Assembly (NCBI GenBank): GCA_024500155.1
Contig: CM044879.1
Location: forward strand, 26,716,572 to 26,780,571
Source: Chenopodium formosanum
Lineage: Eukaryota; Streptophyta; Magnoliopsida; Caryophyllales; Amaranthaceae
Length of the DNA: 64,000 nt
Direction of reading: 5' to 3'
This document shows positions 49,008-60,069 of the stretch, in pieces; position 1 is the first letter of the stretch; the number at the start of each line of letters is the position of its first letter. The position numbers and the translations under genes are program-made. The notes beneath the pieces are model-generated. The model was given only the letters and a program-made list of their open reading frames with translations. It ran no database searches and was not told where the DNA came from.

Positions 49008-49025
49008 AACTCCCTCAAGCCAAAC
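49008..49025 (-). promoter_or_regulatory. Polypurine tract of the Athila element
   Basis: On the minus strand GGCTTGAGGGAGTT directly precedes the LTR start TGATGTG. This is the expected place for the plus-strand DNA primer. It is less purely purine than in many elements. Confidence 0.5.
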
Positions 49026-50704
49026 CTTTGCTTGTCCCTAAGCAAAGAGCTCCTCAATGAACAAATAAAACATGCCTCACCCCAATGTAAAAATAAAGCA
49101 CAAACGATTCAAGGCAAATCAAGTGAACATGTTTCAAAATCAACCAATCCTATCCATCTAATCACCCTTCATCCCCAACAATTGTCAAGTAGAGCAAACC
49201 ACAAGAGCATATAGAATTCAAGACTAGTGCTCACACACTCAACTCTCATTTATGTGGCGAGTAAAAGATGTACTCGAGCGCTCTCCATCCCAACCCCTTT
49301 AATGTGAACAATGCCCTCCCAAACTCACAACACTCGTGTGTTTAAAAAGACATACACTCAACCTAATAGTCGACTCGGAATATGTCAAATCATAACTTGC
49401 ATTGATAAACAACACTTTCATATTTACACAACTCTATGCACAAGGTCAAAAGGTCTTTTAAAGCTTGTAATGTAAGGCTAGGGAAAAAGGGTAGGATAAA
49501 TTTGAGAATATGTGAGAGAAAAGCTATGCATAAAGGGAGCCATATCCTAATAAACCCATGACCAAAAATAATGGTCATAATCATCTCCAACAAAACTAAC
49601 TCCAACACAAATCCACCAAAAATACTCCAATCATAAAAATTCAATCCCAAAACTCACAATTTCACTCATAAAAATATAATAATAATGAACTAGAGTGAAT
49701 AACAAACTTTGAACTCAAAACTCAGATTTTTAAAATGAAACTCAATTTTTTTCTTTCTTTTCGATAAACCTTCACTTAGATAATTTGAACATCAAACTTA
49801 TTTTTTTCTTTTTGCTCTTTTTTTTCTTTTCTAGAAGTTCACTTTCTTTTTTTTCACTTTTTTTTTATTTGAACTTCTCTTTTTTCTTTTTTTTCTATCA
49901 CACTTTTATTTTCCAAATATATACACAATAAAACTCATCAAATAAAAATATGATCAAGAACAAACAACTTCTCAAACCCACCCAATTGTGCAAGTAATGT
50001 GCACACTACAAACTCCCTCACCTCACTCACTAATAGCTCCCCCAAGCCAAGCTTGGGACTAGTAACCAATGGGGCAAAATAGGCTTGTAATGTGGCTAAT
50101 AAACAACAAAAAGTCAAGGCAACAACATGGGTAGCAAGAAGGGAACAAATGTATCTAAATAAATCTGAAGGCCACCTAAAAGAACAAATGCCTTTGTCCT
50201 CCACATGTGCATAATATTGAGTTATGAAACACTACTCATAGTTGCAAACCAATACTCAAATTCATTGACATACCAGGAACTAATCACACATTCCTAACCA
50301 AATCAACTAGTCAAACACTATATTCACAAGTAGTTGGACAAAATTGACGCATGTTTAGGAATCCAAATAATTAAACTTCAAGTCATGATCAACTAATCCA
50401 CAATGCTCACAATCAAATACCAAGAATCAAAACAATTTTTCTCAAGTATGGGGCACAGGGAAGCATGATTTACAGTTCATTGGTTCGTATTTTTTTATTT
50501 TTTTGATTTTTCAATTTTTTTGTATTTTTCAAATAAGGAAAGCAATAAACTAATCTAAAAAGCAATAAATCTAAACTAACAAAACACACCAAAAATAAAC
50601 AAAAATAACAAAAAGGAAAGAGAAAAGTATATACCAAATCCAAAAATCCTCCCCCAAGCCAAGATCGGACAATGTCCTCATTGGCTCGAAAGTAGCCCAA
50701 CTGG
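49008..50704 (-). other. 3' spacer of the Athila element
   Basis: About 1.7 kb between the env-like ORF and the 3' LTR. It is rich in T/C runs (49740-49900) and has no coding features that I recognise. Long non-coding 3' regions are usual in Athila. Confidence 0.7.
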
Positions 50705-52228
50705 CTACTCATCCTCATCCTGGTCCATATGAGAGGACCCACCTGCTCCACCACTGGAACCGGCACCATCTGCACCGAAAGAGCCACTACCAAAATAGTT
50801 AGCATGAAAAGTCCCCCCCGGCGGTCCCTCAAAAGGAATGTCCTGTCCGTACCCATGGAACGAGGAGTAGTCCGTGTAAATGCCATGGGCAGTGGGATCC
50901 CTATCGTATCCCTGGGGTGGGGGCTGAAACCAGTCTGGGTAAACCGCATCGTCGGGAATGTTGCCCCGACGAGCGTAATCATCATAAATAGGGTAAAGCC
51001 CCCTACCCTGGTTCCTCTCTAGGTAGCCTAACCTATGGTCGACAGAGCCAATCATCTGTCTGAACTCGGTCTGGGTCTACTCTATGCGACCTATGGCCTG
51101 GCCAATACTCTGTAAATCCCAAACTGGGTCAGAGTCACCGTGAGGGACGGAATAGGACTGTTGGGGTGGTGATGGTGGTTGTGGAATGGGCTGTACAGGA
51201 GGTGGCTGGGCCTGCTGTGGATCCTCACCCCTAGCATGGGCAACTAACAGGGCATAAGTATAAGACTCTTGCCCTGGGGGAAAGGCGGTCAGGTCAGGGT
51301 TGGGCAAAGGAAAAATAGGCAAGGGTTGTTCAGTCCCTGTCCTAATGCACCAATGGGGGACCTAGTTCTCGTCTACCCTCAACCACCCAAGTTCCTCAAG
51401 GTACCTAGAGGTCATGTAGGTGTCCGGCCCCATGTTAGTCATCCTGTGAGGTCCACTCTCTACAAAACCGGCCTTCTTGATGGTTATCCTAGTGATAAGG
51501 CCACCAAGACGGATAAGGGTAGTGTGGTGGTTGCTGGCCGTAGCGTGCCTACCTAGGTGGTGAATGATGTACCGGGCGATGTTCAGTTTTTCATACCCAA
51601 ACATGTAATGGCCAATTACAGCTAGTTCATTGGTCTGACAGTTATGGGGTTCATTTCTACCTAGGAAACATACACCGGCAAATCTTTGCCACAATTTGGG
51701 GATGGGGTGATGAATAGGCCTAGCACTAGCATGTTGAGCGTTCACATGTGGAATACCAGTTAAAGCTAAATAAATATCCTCCATTTTAAATTCAGCATTC
51801 CATTGGCGGTTTAATTCCGGTTCCAGTTCAAACAATTTACAAAATTCCGCAAAAGTAAGAGTGATGTCTTTATTATTAAGCCTAAATATTGATTTTGGAC
51901 CAATTTTATGGTTTTGAATAACAAGAGAGGATAAGAATTCACAAGTCAATTCACGGTATGTTGAATAATGCATATCTACAAATTTTCTCATACCAATATC
52001 ATTCATGAATCTCCTAACAAAACCAAAAATTCCTAAAGCTTCTAAAGTGGGACGGTGTAACCACCGTGAGGGAATTACCTCTCTTCCGTAGAGCACCTCC
52101 AATTTCTCCCGTTGCTCCGCCGTCGCGATCTTGATCGTCGGCCACTGAGCGAGTTGAAGAGCTGGGTCGTACTGTTGGGACGAGCTGGAGCTACCCCCGA
52201 GCAAACTTCGAGCTCTTTTAGCCGCCAT
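50705..52228 (-). pseudogene. Athila env-like (ATHILA ORF-1 family) ORF with two in-frame TAG codons
   Basis: One minus-strand frame of 508 codons, from the ATG at 52228 to the stop at 50705, is interrupted by TAG at 51362-51364 and 51077-51079. The first 288 aa (MAAKRARSLLGGSSSSSQQY onward, with ALGIFGFVRRFMNDIG and LTFAEFCKLFELEP) match the ATHILA ORF-1 domain found downstream of pol in Athila elements. The remaining part is Pro/Gln-rich, then Tyr/Gly/Asp-rich with an acidic end. The true role of this ORF is unknown; 'env-like' reflects only its position. No convincing signal peptide or membrane segment is visible. Confidence 0.8.
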
Positions 52229-53025
52229 TTAGGTAGTGGTCAAAAAACTAACTTTGTGGAATTTGGAAATTTTTGATATGGGAGTGTAGAGGATGAAGAG
52301 AGGAGTAATAATATGTGAAAAGTTTTGGATTTGGGTAAGAGAATAAGGAGAAAACTTAGAGAGAAGTCAGAGGAAATTTAGAGTTTAGAGAGATAAAGTG
52401 AAGGAAGAAGGAAAGATGAATGAAGAAAGAAGAAGAAAAGAAGAAGAAGAAAGAAGAAGAGGGGACGGGAGGGCTCGCGCCCGGCCGGGCGCCGCCCCGC
52501 CCGGTCGGGCGATCTAAGAGGGCTTGCTTTGTTTTCTCGCGCCCGGCCGGGCGGTCATGGGCCCGGTCGGGCGATCTATCTGCCTTCAACATTTCATTTC
52601 TCGCGCCCGGCCGGGCGGTCATAGGCCCGGTCGGGCGATCTTCGCCCTTTCTAATTTCCGTCTCTCGCGCCCGATCGGGCGATTTTTCTTCAATTGTGAG
52701 ATTTCTTCTCGCGCCCGGTCGGGCGTAATTCCGCCCGGTCGGGCCAATTTAAAGTCTGTATACGTCAACTCTCGCGCCCGGTCGGGCGAAGAACCGCCCG
52801 GCCGGGCCCGAGAACAAGTTTTTGACGCCTTTTTCTTCCTTAAAATTTGACTAACTCTTTTCCTGTAAACTGTACCAAAAACTCATAAAGCTCATTAAAT
52901 TCCCTCCTCTCTCCTCTCATAAGAAAAAGAAGAAAAACAAAAATAAAAACAGACAAAATACGGGTTGCCTCCCGCAAAGCGCTGGTTTATCTAGGTCCCG
53001 CACGACCTTCTTACCTCATTTGAGC
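52229..53025 (-). other. Spacer between Athila pol and env-like ORF
   Basis: About 800 bases holding an (AAG)n-rich stretch (52416-52462) and the GC palindrome array (52474-52810). The Arg/Pro/Gly-rich frames here follow base composition. Confidence 0.7.
52474..52810. repeat. GC-rich palindrome array (GCCCGGYCGGGC) in the Athila spacer
   Basis: Six modules at about 60-70-base intervals. Each begins CTCGCGCCCGG(C/T)CGGGC, and most are followed closely by a second GCCCGG(T/C)CGGGC. They start near 52474, 52536, 52601, 52664, 52709 and 52771. Related palindromes occur in both LTRs (48526-48655 and 59566-59697). The surrounding sequence is AT-rich. Confidence 0.85.
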
Positions 53026-54614
53026 TCATTTGGGAAGTGGAGTTAGGAGAGTCTCCTCCACATCCCTAATAGTAGCACCATCATGATACACTTTTAATCT
53101 TTGGCCATTGACCTTGAACTCTTCACCTTTGTTATTCACCAACTCCACCGAACCAAATTTGTTCACCTTCGTGACAGTGAAGGGACCGGACCACCTCGAT
53201 TTCAACTTTCCTGGAAAAATCTTCAATCTAGAGTTAAAGAGAAGGACCTTATCACCCGGTGTAAACTCTTTTGGTAGGATCCTCTTGTCATGCCACTTCT
53301 TGGTCTTCTCCATGTAGATGCGTGCATTGTCATATGCCGACAATATAAACTCATCCAACTCATTGAGTTGGAGAAGTCTCTTCTTGCCCGCTTAGAATCC
53401 ATGTTAAGCTCCTTGATTGCCCAAAAAGCTTTGTACTTCAATTTTACGGGAAGATGACATGCCTTACCATAAACTAGCCTATAAGGTGAAGTACCAATCG
53501 GTGTCTTGAATGCCGTTCGGTATGCCCAAAGTGTGTCATCTAACTTCATACTCCAATCCTTCCTAGACTTGGCTACTACCTTCTCTAAAATCGCCTTGAT
53601 TTCTCTATTAGAGACCTCAACTTGACCGCTAGTTTGGGGATGGTAACTAAGCCCGGTTCTATGATACACACCATACTTCTTAAGTAAGTTGTCCAACTGT
53701 CTCTCGTGGAAGTGGGAACCCCCATCACTAATAATAGCTCGTGGGACACCAAACCTGGGAAATATGATTCTCTTGAATAGCTTGATGACTACCTTGGAGT
53801 CATTTGTTGGTGATGCTATGACTTCAACCCATTTGGACACATAATCGACGGCTACAAGTATGTAACAATTCCCATTGGAAGATGGGAACGGCCCCATATA
53901 ATCGATACCCCAAACGTCAAATATTTCAACTTCAAGTATCCCAGTTTGGGGCATCTCATGCCTCCGCGAAATGTTGCCAGTCCTCTGGCAAGAGTCACAA
54001 GCCTGCACAAAAGTGTTAGCATCTTTAAACATGGTAGGCCAAAAGAAGCCTGACTCGTTAATCTTGGCCACCGTTCTAGAGGGGCCGTGATGTCCACCAT
54101 AGGGTGAAGTGTGGCAACTAGTAAGGACGCCGTGAACTTCCCATTCGGAAACACACCTGCGAAATAATCCATCTGCACACTCACGAAACAAAAAAGGATC
54201 ATCCCAAAAATAATGTTTAACATCATAAAGGAATTTCTTTTTCTGTTGGTAGGACAAGTCAGGAGGTAGAGTACCACCCACCAAATAATTAGCAAAGTCT
54301 GCATACCAAGGGTGATTCTCTACTACTGCATACAGGTTGTCATCGGAGAACGAATCATCTATAGGAAGAAAATCCTTACCCTCATCATACCTGATACGTG
54401 ACAAGTGATCTGCCACTACGTTCTCTGCTCCCTTTTTGTCTCTTATCTCTATATTGAAATCTTGGAGCAAAAGAACCCACCGGAGTAGCCTTGGCTTGGA
54501 TTCCGCCTTAGCTATTAGATATTTCAACGCTGCATGGTCAGTAAAAACAATGACTTTAGAACCAACAAGATATGATCTAAATTTTTCTAAAGCATATATA
54601 ACAGCAAGAAACTC
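53026..54614 (-). pseudogene. Athila RNase H end and integrase, separated by a TAG and carrying a frameshift
   Basis: The frame continues directly from the RT part after a TAG (54615-54617). It contains the end of RNase H, then an integrase with an HHCC-type zinc region (SCHTSPYGGHHG, ACDSCQRTG), catalytic segments FDVWGIDYMG and IISDGGSHF, and VEVSNREIKAI with the glutamate. A frameshift near 53380-53400 shifts the last part, LDEFILSAYDNARIYMEKTK then KLKSRWSGPFTV, into another frame that ends at 53026. There is no chromodomain, as expected for Athila. Integrase joins element DNA to the chromosome; this copy cannot make it intact. Confidence 0.9.
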
Positions 54615-57600
54615 CTAATCCGTGGTGGCATAGTTGACTTGGGCTTCATCTAAAGTTTTGCTTGCATAATAGATAGCGTGCAAAACTTTATCCTTCCTTT
54701 GTCCAAGCACGGCTCCTAGAGCATAGTCACTTGCATCACACATAATCTCGAATGGAAGATTCCAATCGGGAGCACATATGATGGGTGCCGATATCAAAGC
54801 CTGCTTAATCCTATCAAAAGCCTCAAGACACTCGTCAGTAAAAACAAAAGGAGCATCCTTAAGCAGAAGCTGAGTTAGTGGTTTAGCAATTTTTGAAAAA
54901 TCTTTGATAAAACGGCGATAAAACCCCGCATGACCCAAGAAACTCCTAACTCCCTTAACATTAACTGGGGGAGGTAATTGCTCAATCACTGAAATCTTAG
55001 CTTTGTCCACCTGTATGCCCTTATCAGATACAATATGACCCAAGACTACTCCCTCTGTCACCATAAAGTGACATTTCTCCCAATTTAAAACCAAGTTGCA
55101 TTCTTCACATCTTTTCAGGATTTTAGCAAGGTTAATCAGACATGCATCAAATGAAGAACCATAAACACTAAAATCATCCATAAATACTTCCATGATAGAC
55201 TCTATGAACTCAGAAAAGATACTCATCATGCAACGTTGAAATGTAGCAGGTGCATTACATAAACCAAAAGGCATTCTACGATATGCAAAAGTGCCATAAG
55301 GGCATGTAAATGTAGTCTTTTCCTGGTCGTCAGGGTGGATTGGGATTTGGAAAAATCCCGAATACCCATCCAAATAGCAAAAGAACTTATGATTTGCTAA
55401 CCTCTCAAGCAGTTGATCAATAAAGGGGAGAGGGAAGTGGTCCTTTTTAGTGGCGATATTTAATCTACGATAGTCAATGCACATACGCCACCCTGTAACA
55501 GTTCTAGTGGGAATTAATTCATTTTTATCATTTTTAACGACAGTCATCCCACCCTTCTTAGGAACCACCTGTACAGGACTTACCCATTTAGAGTCAGAAA
55601 TAGGATAGATGATACCTGCATCAAGTAACTTCATAACCTCTTTCTTGACTACCTCTTGCATATTAGGATTCAACCTCCTCTGGGGTTGAACGCAGGGCTT
55701 GTAATTGTCCTCTAAGTGTATCCTGTGCATACAAAAATCAGGGCTTATACCCTTGAGATCATCAATACTGTACCCTATTGCCCTTTTGTGGGTTCGGAGA
55801 ACCTCTAGAAGTTGAGAAATTTGTGGGTCATCCAGTGCAGTACTAATGATCACAGGGTGCAATTCCTGCTCATCAAGGAAAACATATTTTAAATGGGAAG
55901 GGAGAGGTTTTAGTTCAGGTTTCTTCACCTCTGCAGGTTTTGATTCCTGAACCAAATTTACTACCTTCACACAATCATTAAGATCAAATTCCTCGGTGGC
56001 AAGAGCTCTTTCTATATCATCCACCTCCTTGCTCCATACGCTCATGTCACCTGCAGACAAATTTCCACAAAGAATTTCCTCCAAGGGGTCCCTTGCAAGA
56101 GCCTGTGGTAAGCTTTCCTCACAAATATCATCCATTATATCAAGCACATCAATCAAATAACAATTTTCTTCAAGCATTGGACCTTTTAAAACTTTCCCTA
56201 AATTAAACGTGATATTATCGTCGCCTACAGAAAGGGTTAGTTTACCATTTTTGACATCAATAATGGCTCCTGCAGTATGGAGAAAAGGTCTATCTAATAT
56301 AATGGGAATTTGTGTGTCCTCAGCCATGTCTAGAACAACAAAATCAACGGGGATAAAAAATTTACCGACTCTAACAGGTACATCCTCTAAAATACCTAAG
56401 GGGTATTTAACAGAACGGTCTGCCATTTGCAATGTTATATTAGTAACTTTTAAATCTCCCATATTTAATTTAGCACAAACAGACGATGGCATTACACTAA
56501 CAGAAGCACCTAGATCACATAATGCTTTATCAATGAAGACATTACCAATATGACAGGGGATAGAAAAACTACCGGGATCCTTTAATTTAGGAGGGGATTT
56601 ATTCTGTAAAAGTGCACTACATTCCTCAGTGAATGCTACGGTTTTTACCTCATTAAAGGCCCTTTTCCTAGTCAGAATGTCTTTCATAAATTTAGCATAT
56701 GCAGGAACCTGAGTAATAAGTTCTGTGAAAGGAACTGTTACCTGCAAATTTTTAACAACCTCCAAAAACTTACCAAACTGTTTATCCAACTTAGTCTTCA
56801 AGTGACGGTTGGGAAAAGGTAGCTTGATAACTGGTGGTGCTTCCCTACTCTTCTCCTGGGGTGCATCCTTCCCTGGGGTTGTACCCTGCAATGAATCATC
56901 AAAAATATTAGCATCAGGAATTTTACCCTGCAGCCCTGCAGGGGAAATTGGTACAAAGGAATCAGGATTAGCAATGTCAGATAATTCAGGTTCATCCTCT
57001 TTGGGTATTTGGGGCCCATCGTAGTGTGAACCACTCCTTAGGGTGATCGCATTTGCATGATCCGTTGGTTGCATTCCCTGCGCTGGTAAAGCTCCCTGCT
57101 GACGAGATTGAAGGGTAGAGGACAATTGGGCAATTTGGGTGTCCATGACTTTATTATGGGCTATAATAGAGTCAATCTGTTGGTCTCTACTCTCCATATG
57201 TTTTTGCATATTAGTCAGCATTGCCCTAATTTCTGATAAAGCAGGGTCAGAAGATGTAGTAGGGGGTTGTGATGAGGGTTTCTGATTGGCATGAGGATGG
57301 TAATATTTCTGCTGTGGAGGGGGTGCTTGTTGTGGTTGTTGTGGAGGTGGCGGATTTTGAACATTAGTGCTACGGTAAGATAGGTAGGGATGGTTCCGGT
57401 AGCCAGGATTGTAGGAATTGGAGTATGGGTTATTTTGCTTGTAAGTTTGGAAAGCATTAACTTGCTCCATTGAACTCCTGCAATCTTGTTCATAATGACC
57501 TACACTTCCACAATTTTCACAAAAAGCATCATTAACATTATTAGCAACAGCAGAAACATTAGCAACAGAATTGGAATTGTTAGTGGTAAGATTATCTAAT

Positions 57601-58340
57601 TTCTGACAAATAGAAGTAAGCTGGGCTTGCAATAGAGTGACTGAATCAACATGATGCTTGCCCTTGTTAGCAAAACCTCTAGCATTCCCATATTGGGAAT
57701 TATGGATTGCCATATCTTCAATAACCTGACCTGCATCATCAACATTTAAATTCATAAATCTACCGCTAGCTGCGGAATCTAAAATTGTCCTAGATGCATT
57801 TCCTAATCCATTGTAAAAAGCTTGAATCAGTTGCCACTTAGCCAAATTGTGGTGAGGACACTCCCTCTGCAGATCTTTGAATCTTTCCCAAGCTTCATAT
57901 AATGCTTCATCTGTCTCCCGGGCAAAGTTCTGGATGGCGCTTCTTAATAAAGCTGTTTTCTCTGCAGGGTAATATTTATTATAAAAATTCAACGCAAGAG
58001 TCTCCCAGTTAGTAATACCAAGTGCAGCTCTATTCAAACCATTAAACCATAATTTAGCTTTTCCACATAAAGAAAAGGGAAAAAGAATCTCCCTGATTTG
58101 ATCCTGCGTTACCCCATTCTGCCTAATAGTATTGCAGTATTGACAGAAATCTGCAATGTGAAGATTAGGATCTTCACCCTTCGCTCCACTGAATTGCTTC
58201 CTTTCTATCATCGTTATGAACTGGGGCTTGATCTCGAACTGGACTCTCTCGAGATCGGGCGTAGGAGAAAGATGCGGAAAATCTGTCAGCGATGGTTGCG
58301 AATAATCGCTAAGCTTACGAGGTGGAGGTGGTGTACCCAT
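54615..58340 (-). CDS. Athila gag-protease-reverse transcriptase polyprotein (ends at a premature TAG)
   Basis: 1241 aa from the ATG at 58340. Gag spans about 1-300 (FCQYCNTIRQNG, LFPFSLCGKAKLWFNGL) and includes a CX2CX4HX4C zinc knuckle at C274-C287 (CENCGSVGHYEQDC). A Pro/Gln-rich linker follows. The aspartic protease has its active-site motif DLGAS at 609-613. RT spans about 880-1130, with FMDD at 1053-1056 in place of the commoner YVDD. RNase H begins near 1195 (CDASDYALGAVLG) and is cut by the TAG at 54615-54617. Athila gag and pol form a single ORF, so the stop is read as a disabling mutation, although readthrough cannot be excluded. Confidence 0.92.
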   Translation of the reverse strand: MGTPPPPRKLSDYSQPSLTDFPHLSPTPDLERVQFEIKPQFITMIERKQFSGAKGEDPNLHIADFCQYCNTIRQNGVTQDQIREILFPFSLCGKAKLWFNGLNRAALGITNWETLALNFYNKYYPAEKTALLRSAIQNFARETDEALYEAWERFKDLQRECPHHNLAKWQLIQAFYNGLGNASRTILDSAASGRFMNLNVDDAGQVIEDMAIHNSQYGNARGFANKGKHHVDSVTLLQAQLTSICQKLDNLTTNNSNSVANVSAVANNVNDAFCENCGSVGHYEQDCRSSMEQVNAFQTYKQNNPYSNSYNPGYRNHPYLSYRSTNVQNPPPPQQPQQAPPPQQKYYHPHANQKPSSQPPTTSSDPALSEIRAMLTNMQKHMESRDQQIDSIIAHNKVMDTQIAQLSSTLQSRQQGALPAQGMQPTDHANAITLRSGSHYDGPQIPKEDEPELSDIANPDSFVPISPAGLQGKIPDANIFDDSLQGTTPGKDAPQEKSREAPPVIKLPFPNRHLKTKLDKQFGKFLEVVKNLQVTVPFTELITQVPAYAKFMKDILTRKRAFNEVKTVAFTEECSALLQNKSPPKLKDPGSFSIPCHIGNVFIDKALCDLGASVSVMPSSVCAKLNMGDLKVTNITLQMADRSVKYPLGILEDVPVRVGKFFIPVDFVVLDMAEDTQIPIILDRPFLHTAGAIIDVKNGKLTLSVGDDNITFNLGKVLKGPMLEENCYLIDVLDIMDDICEESLPQALARDPLEEILCGNLSAGDMSVWSKEVDDIERALATEEFDLNDCVKVVNLVQESKPAEVKKPELKPLPSHLKYVFLDEQELHPVIISTALDDPQISQLLEVLRTHKRAIGYSIDDLKGISPDFCMHRIHLEDNYKPCVQPQRRLNPNMQEVVKKEVMKLLDAGIIYPISDSKWVSPVQVVPKKGGMTVVKNDKNELIPTRTVTGWRMCIDYRRLNIATKKDHFPLPFIDQLLERLANHKFFCYLDGYSGFFQIPIHPDDQEKTTFTCPYGTFAYRRMPFGLCNAPATFQRCMMSIFSEFIESIMEVFMDDFSVYGSSFDACLINLAKILKRCEECNLVLNWEKCHFMVTEGVVLGHIVSDKGIQVDKAKISVIEQLPPPVNVKGVRSFLGHAGFYRRFIKDFSKIAKPLTQLLLKDAPFVFTDECLEAFDRIKQALISAPIICAPDWNLPFEIMCDASDYALGAVLGQRKDKVLHAIYYASKTLDEAQVNYATTD

Positions 58341-58661
58341 CTCTAGTTATGAATCAGAAGAATGCTCCGAATCACTAGAGGTAGGTAATGGATTTCCAGG
58401 AATATTACTACTCCCGGAACCTGCTAAGATCTGCCTGTAAAGATTCTTTTGTCTATGAAACGAGCGTTCGATCTCAAGATCGAATGGAATGTAACCTGAT
58501 CTGGAACAACTGGGCATAAACAAAGAACTAAAAAAAACAGATATTAGTACTACCTCAAAGAACTAATGTCCCTTGAGGCAAAAGAGAAAAATAATCTAAA
58601 CTATAAAAACAATTAGAAATAAAAATAAAACTGTTTCCCTTGAGGCAACAGCGCCAAATTT
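58341..58661 (-). other. Leader of the Athila element
   Basis: About 320 bases between the 5' LTR and the gag start, including the PBS at the LTR edge. Nothing else recognised. Confidence 0.7.
58644..58656 (-). promoter_or_regulatory. Primer binding site (tRNA-Asp-like)
   Basis: On the minus strand TGGCGCTGTTGCC lies five bases inside the 5' LTR. It is one base different from the complement of the tRNA-Asp 3' end (TGGCGCCGTTGCC), the primer usually reported for Athila elements. Confidence 0.7.
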
Positions 58662-60038
58662 TGACAGGCTAAAGTCGTATCACCTAATCAAAAGTATTAC
58701 CTAAATCCTCTAACTAAAGTAGATAGGGAAGTAGGGTCGAATCCACAGGGAGACTGGTCTTTCTACTCCTAATTAATTAATATAGTCTAAATTATTAAAG
58801 TAACCAATTTGTTGTAAATAATTTGAAACTATTCTACTGAGATCAAGTTCAGGGAGAAAATCAATAATAAGAAGGCCTAGGGTCGTAGGTTCACCAATAA
58901 TTAATATTCCGGGATAAAACATAACAATCAATCAATCAACATTGCATAAATAACATGATTAACAGGCTCTCGCAATTTATTAACCAACATAGATCTAACA
59001 GGCTCTCGCAATTTACTAGATCTAAGTTCCCATTGAAAATAGCCTCTAATATCAAATTAACATCTGCTCGATTCATCAATTCAATATTGCTAAACATTCA
59101 CAATCAAATTACATCTGCTCGATTCATAATCCAATTGCAAAGAATTAAAACAATTCAATAAGAAATTATCATGCAAAGTCAATAATCAATAATAATAAAT
59201 TACCCCTTCATATTAATTATGGATCCCCATAAACCCTAGAATTAAACTACTCAGACATAATCAAAACTAAACAAAACATAATAATAAAACAAGACATGAA
59301 AGAAATTGGAAAGAATAAAATACTGAAGTTAATTAAGGAAGAAAACGTACCAAGACGGCGGAATTACAAAAGTGTTGAGGAACAAGAAAGAAAATAAAGT
59401 CTAGAGAGAGAAAGTTAAGTAGAGAGAAGGAAGAGAAAAACTAAAACTAGAGTAATAATAATGAAGAGATATAATAATCTTGCCTAATAATAACACATTA
59501 ATACTAAGCAAAACAAATCTCCGCTAAACAAAACAAAACGGAAACTAATCGTCCTAATAAACTACACGCGCCCGGCCGGGCAGTGGCTCGCCCGACCGGG
59601 CCCGCCTTCTTCACTCCAAGGGTCTTCTCGCGCCCGGCCGGGCGCGTGCTCCGGGCGCGTGCAGCTTTGGCCCGCCCGACCGGGCGCGTGCACCGGGCAA
59701 GGAAGGTGGCCTTGGGCGGGGCTTTTTAGCCTCGGCCTTCTACCTTTGGGCCTCTGAACTTGGCCCAAATGCCATCGAACTGAGCCCTTAGTCACCGATT
59801 TGATACCTCCAATCGGCCTTGGGCTATTGAACTGGGTCGCGGTCTTCCAATACTTGTAGATGCTCCTCTAAAAGCCCGGGAAAATGCTCCAAGTACGCAA
59901 ATTCCTACAAAACTCAAGCAAAACTACCAAAGCACTGGAAAACACAAATTAGTAACAAAAGTGGCTCGTACGAGCCAAAAACACTACTAATTACGACCAA
60001 GGGACGGGGATAAATATATATATAAAATGAACACATCA
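58662..60038 (-). repeat. 5' LTR of the Athila element
   Basis: 1377 bp. Same ends as the 3' LTR, and about 8 base differences by eye: near 58724, 58752, 59031, 59344, 59643-59645, 59826 and 59996, mostly transitions. GCCCGGCCGGGC-type palindromes lie at 59566-59697. Confidence 0.97.
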
Positions 60039-60069
60039 ATACTTCTATACTTTATTATCTATATCTATA

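Larger units (their letters stand above)
47621..60038 (-). mobile_element. Complete Athila-lineage Ty3/gypsy retrotransposon, TSD atact
   Basis: 12.4 kb with LTRs at 47621-49007 (3') and 58662-60038 (5'), flanked by atact at 47616-47620 and 60039-60043. On the minus strand the order is LTR, PBS, leader, gag-protease-RT-RNase H-integrase, GC-palindrome spacer, ATHILA env-like ORF, long 3' spacer, PPT, LTR. The protein order and the ATHILA ORF downstream of pol identify the Athila lineage. By eye the LTRs differ at about 8 of about 1377 positions plus one TA-repeat length change, so the insertion is recent. Three TAG codons and one frameshift make it non-autonomous as sequenced. Confidence 0.97.

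Noticed and set aside
50470..51022. 171-codon minus-strand ORF and plus-strand ORF in the Athila env region
   Set aside because: Out of frame with the ATHILA-family reading frame; compositional shadows.
52356..52850. Arg/Pro/Gly-rich ORFs such as repeated 'APGRA' peptides
   Set aside because: They translate the GC palindrome array; the same appears in the LTRs on both strands.
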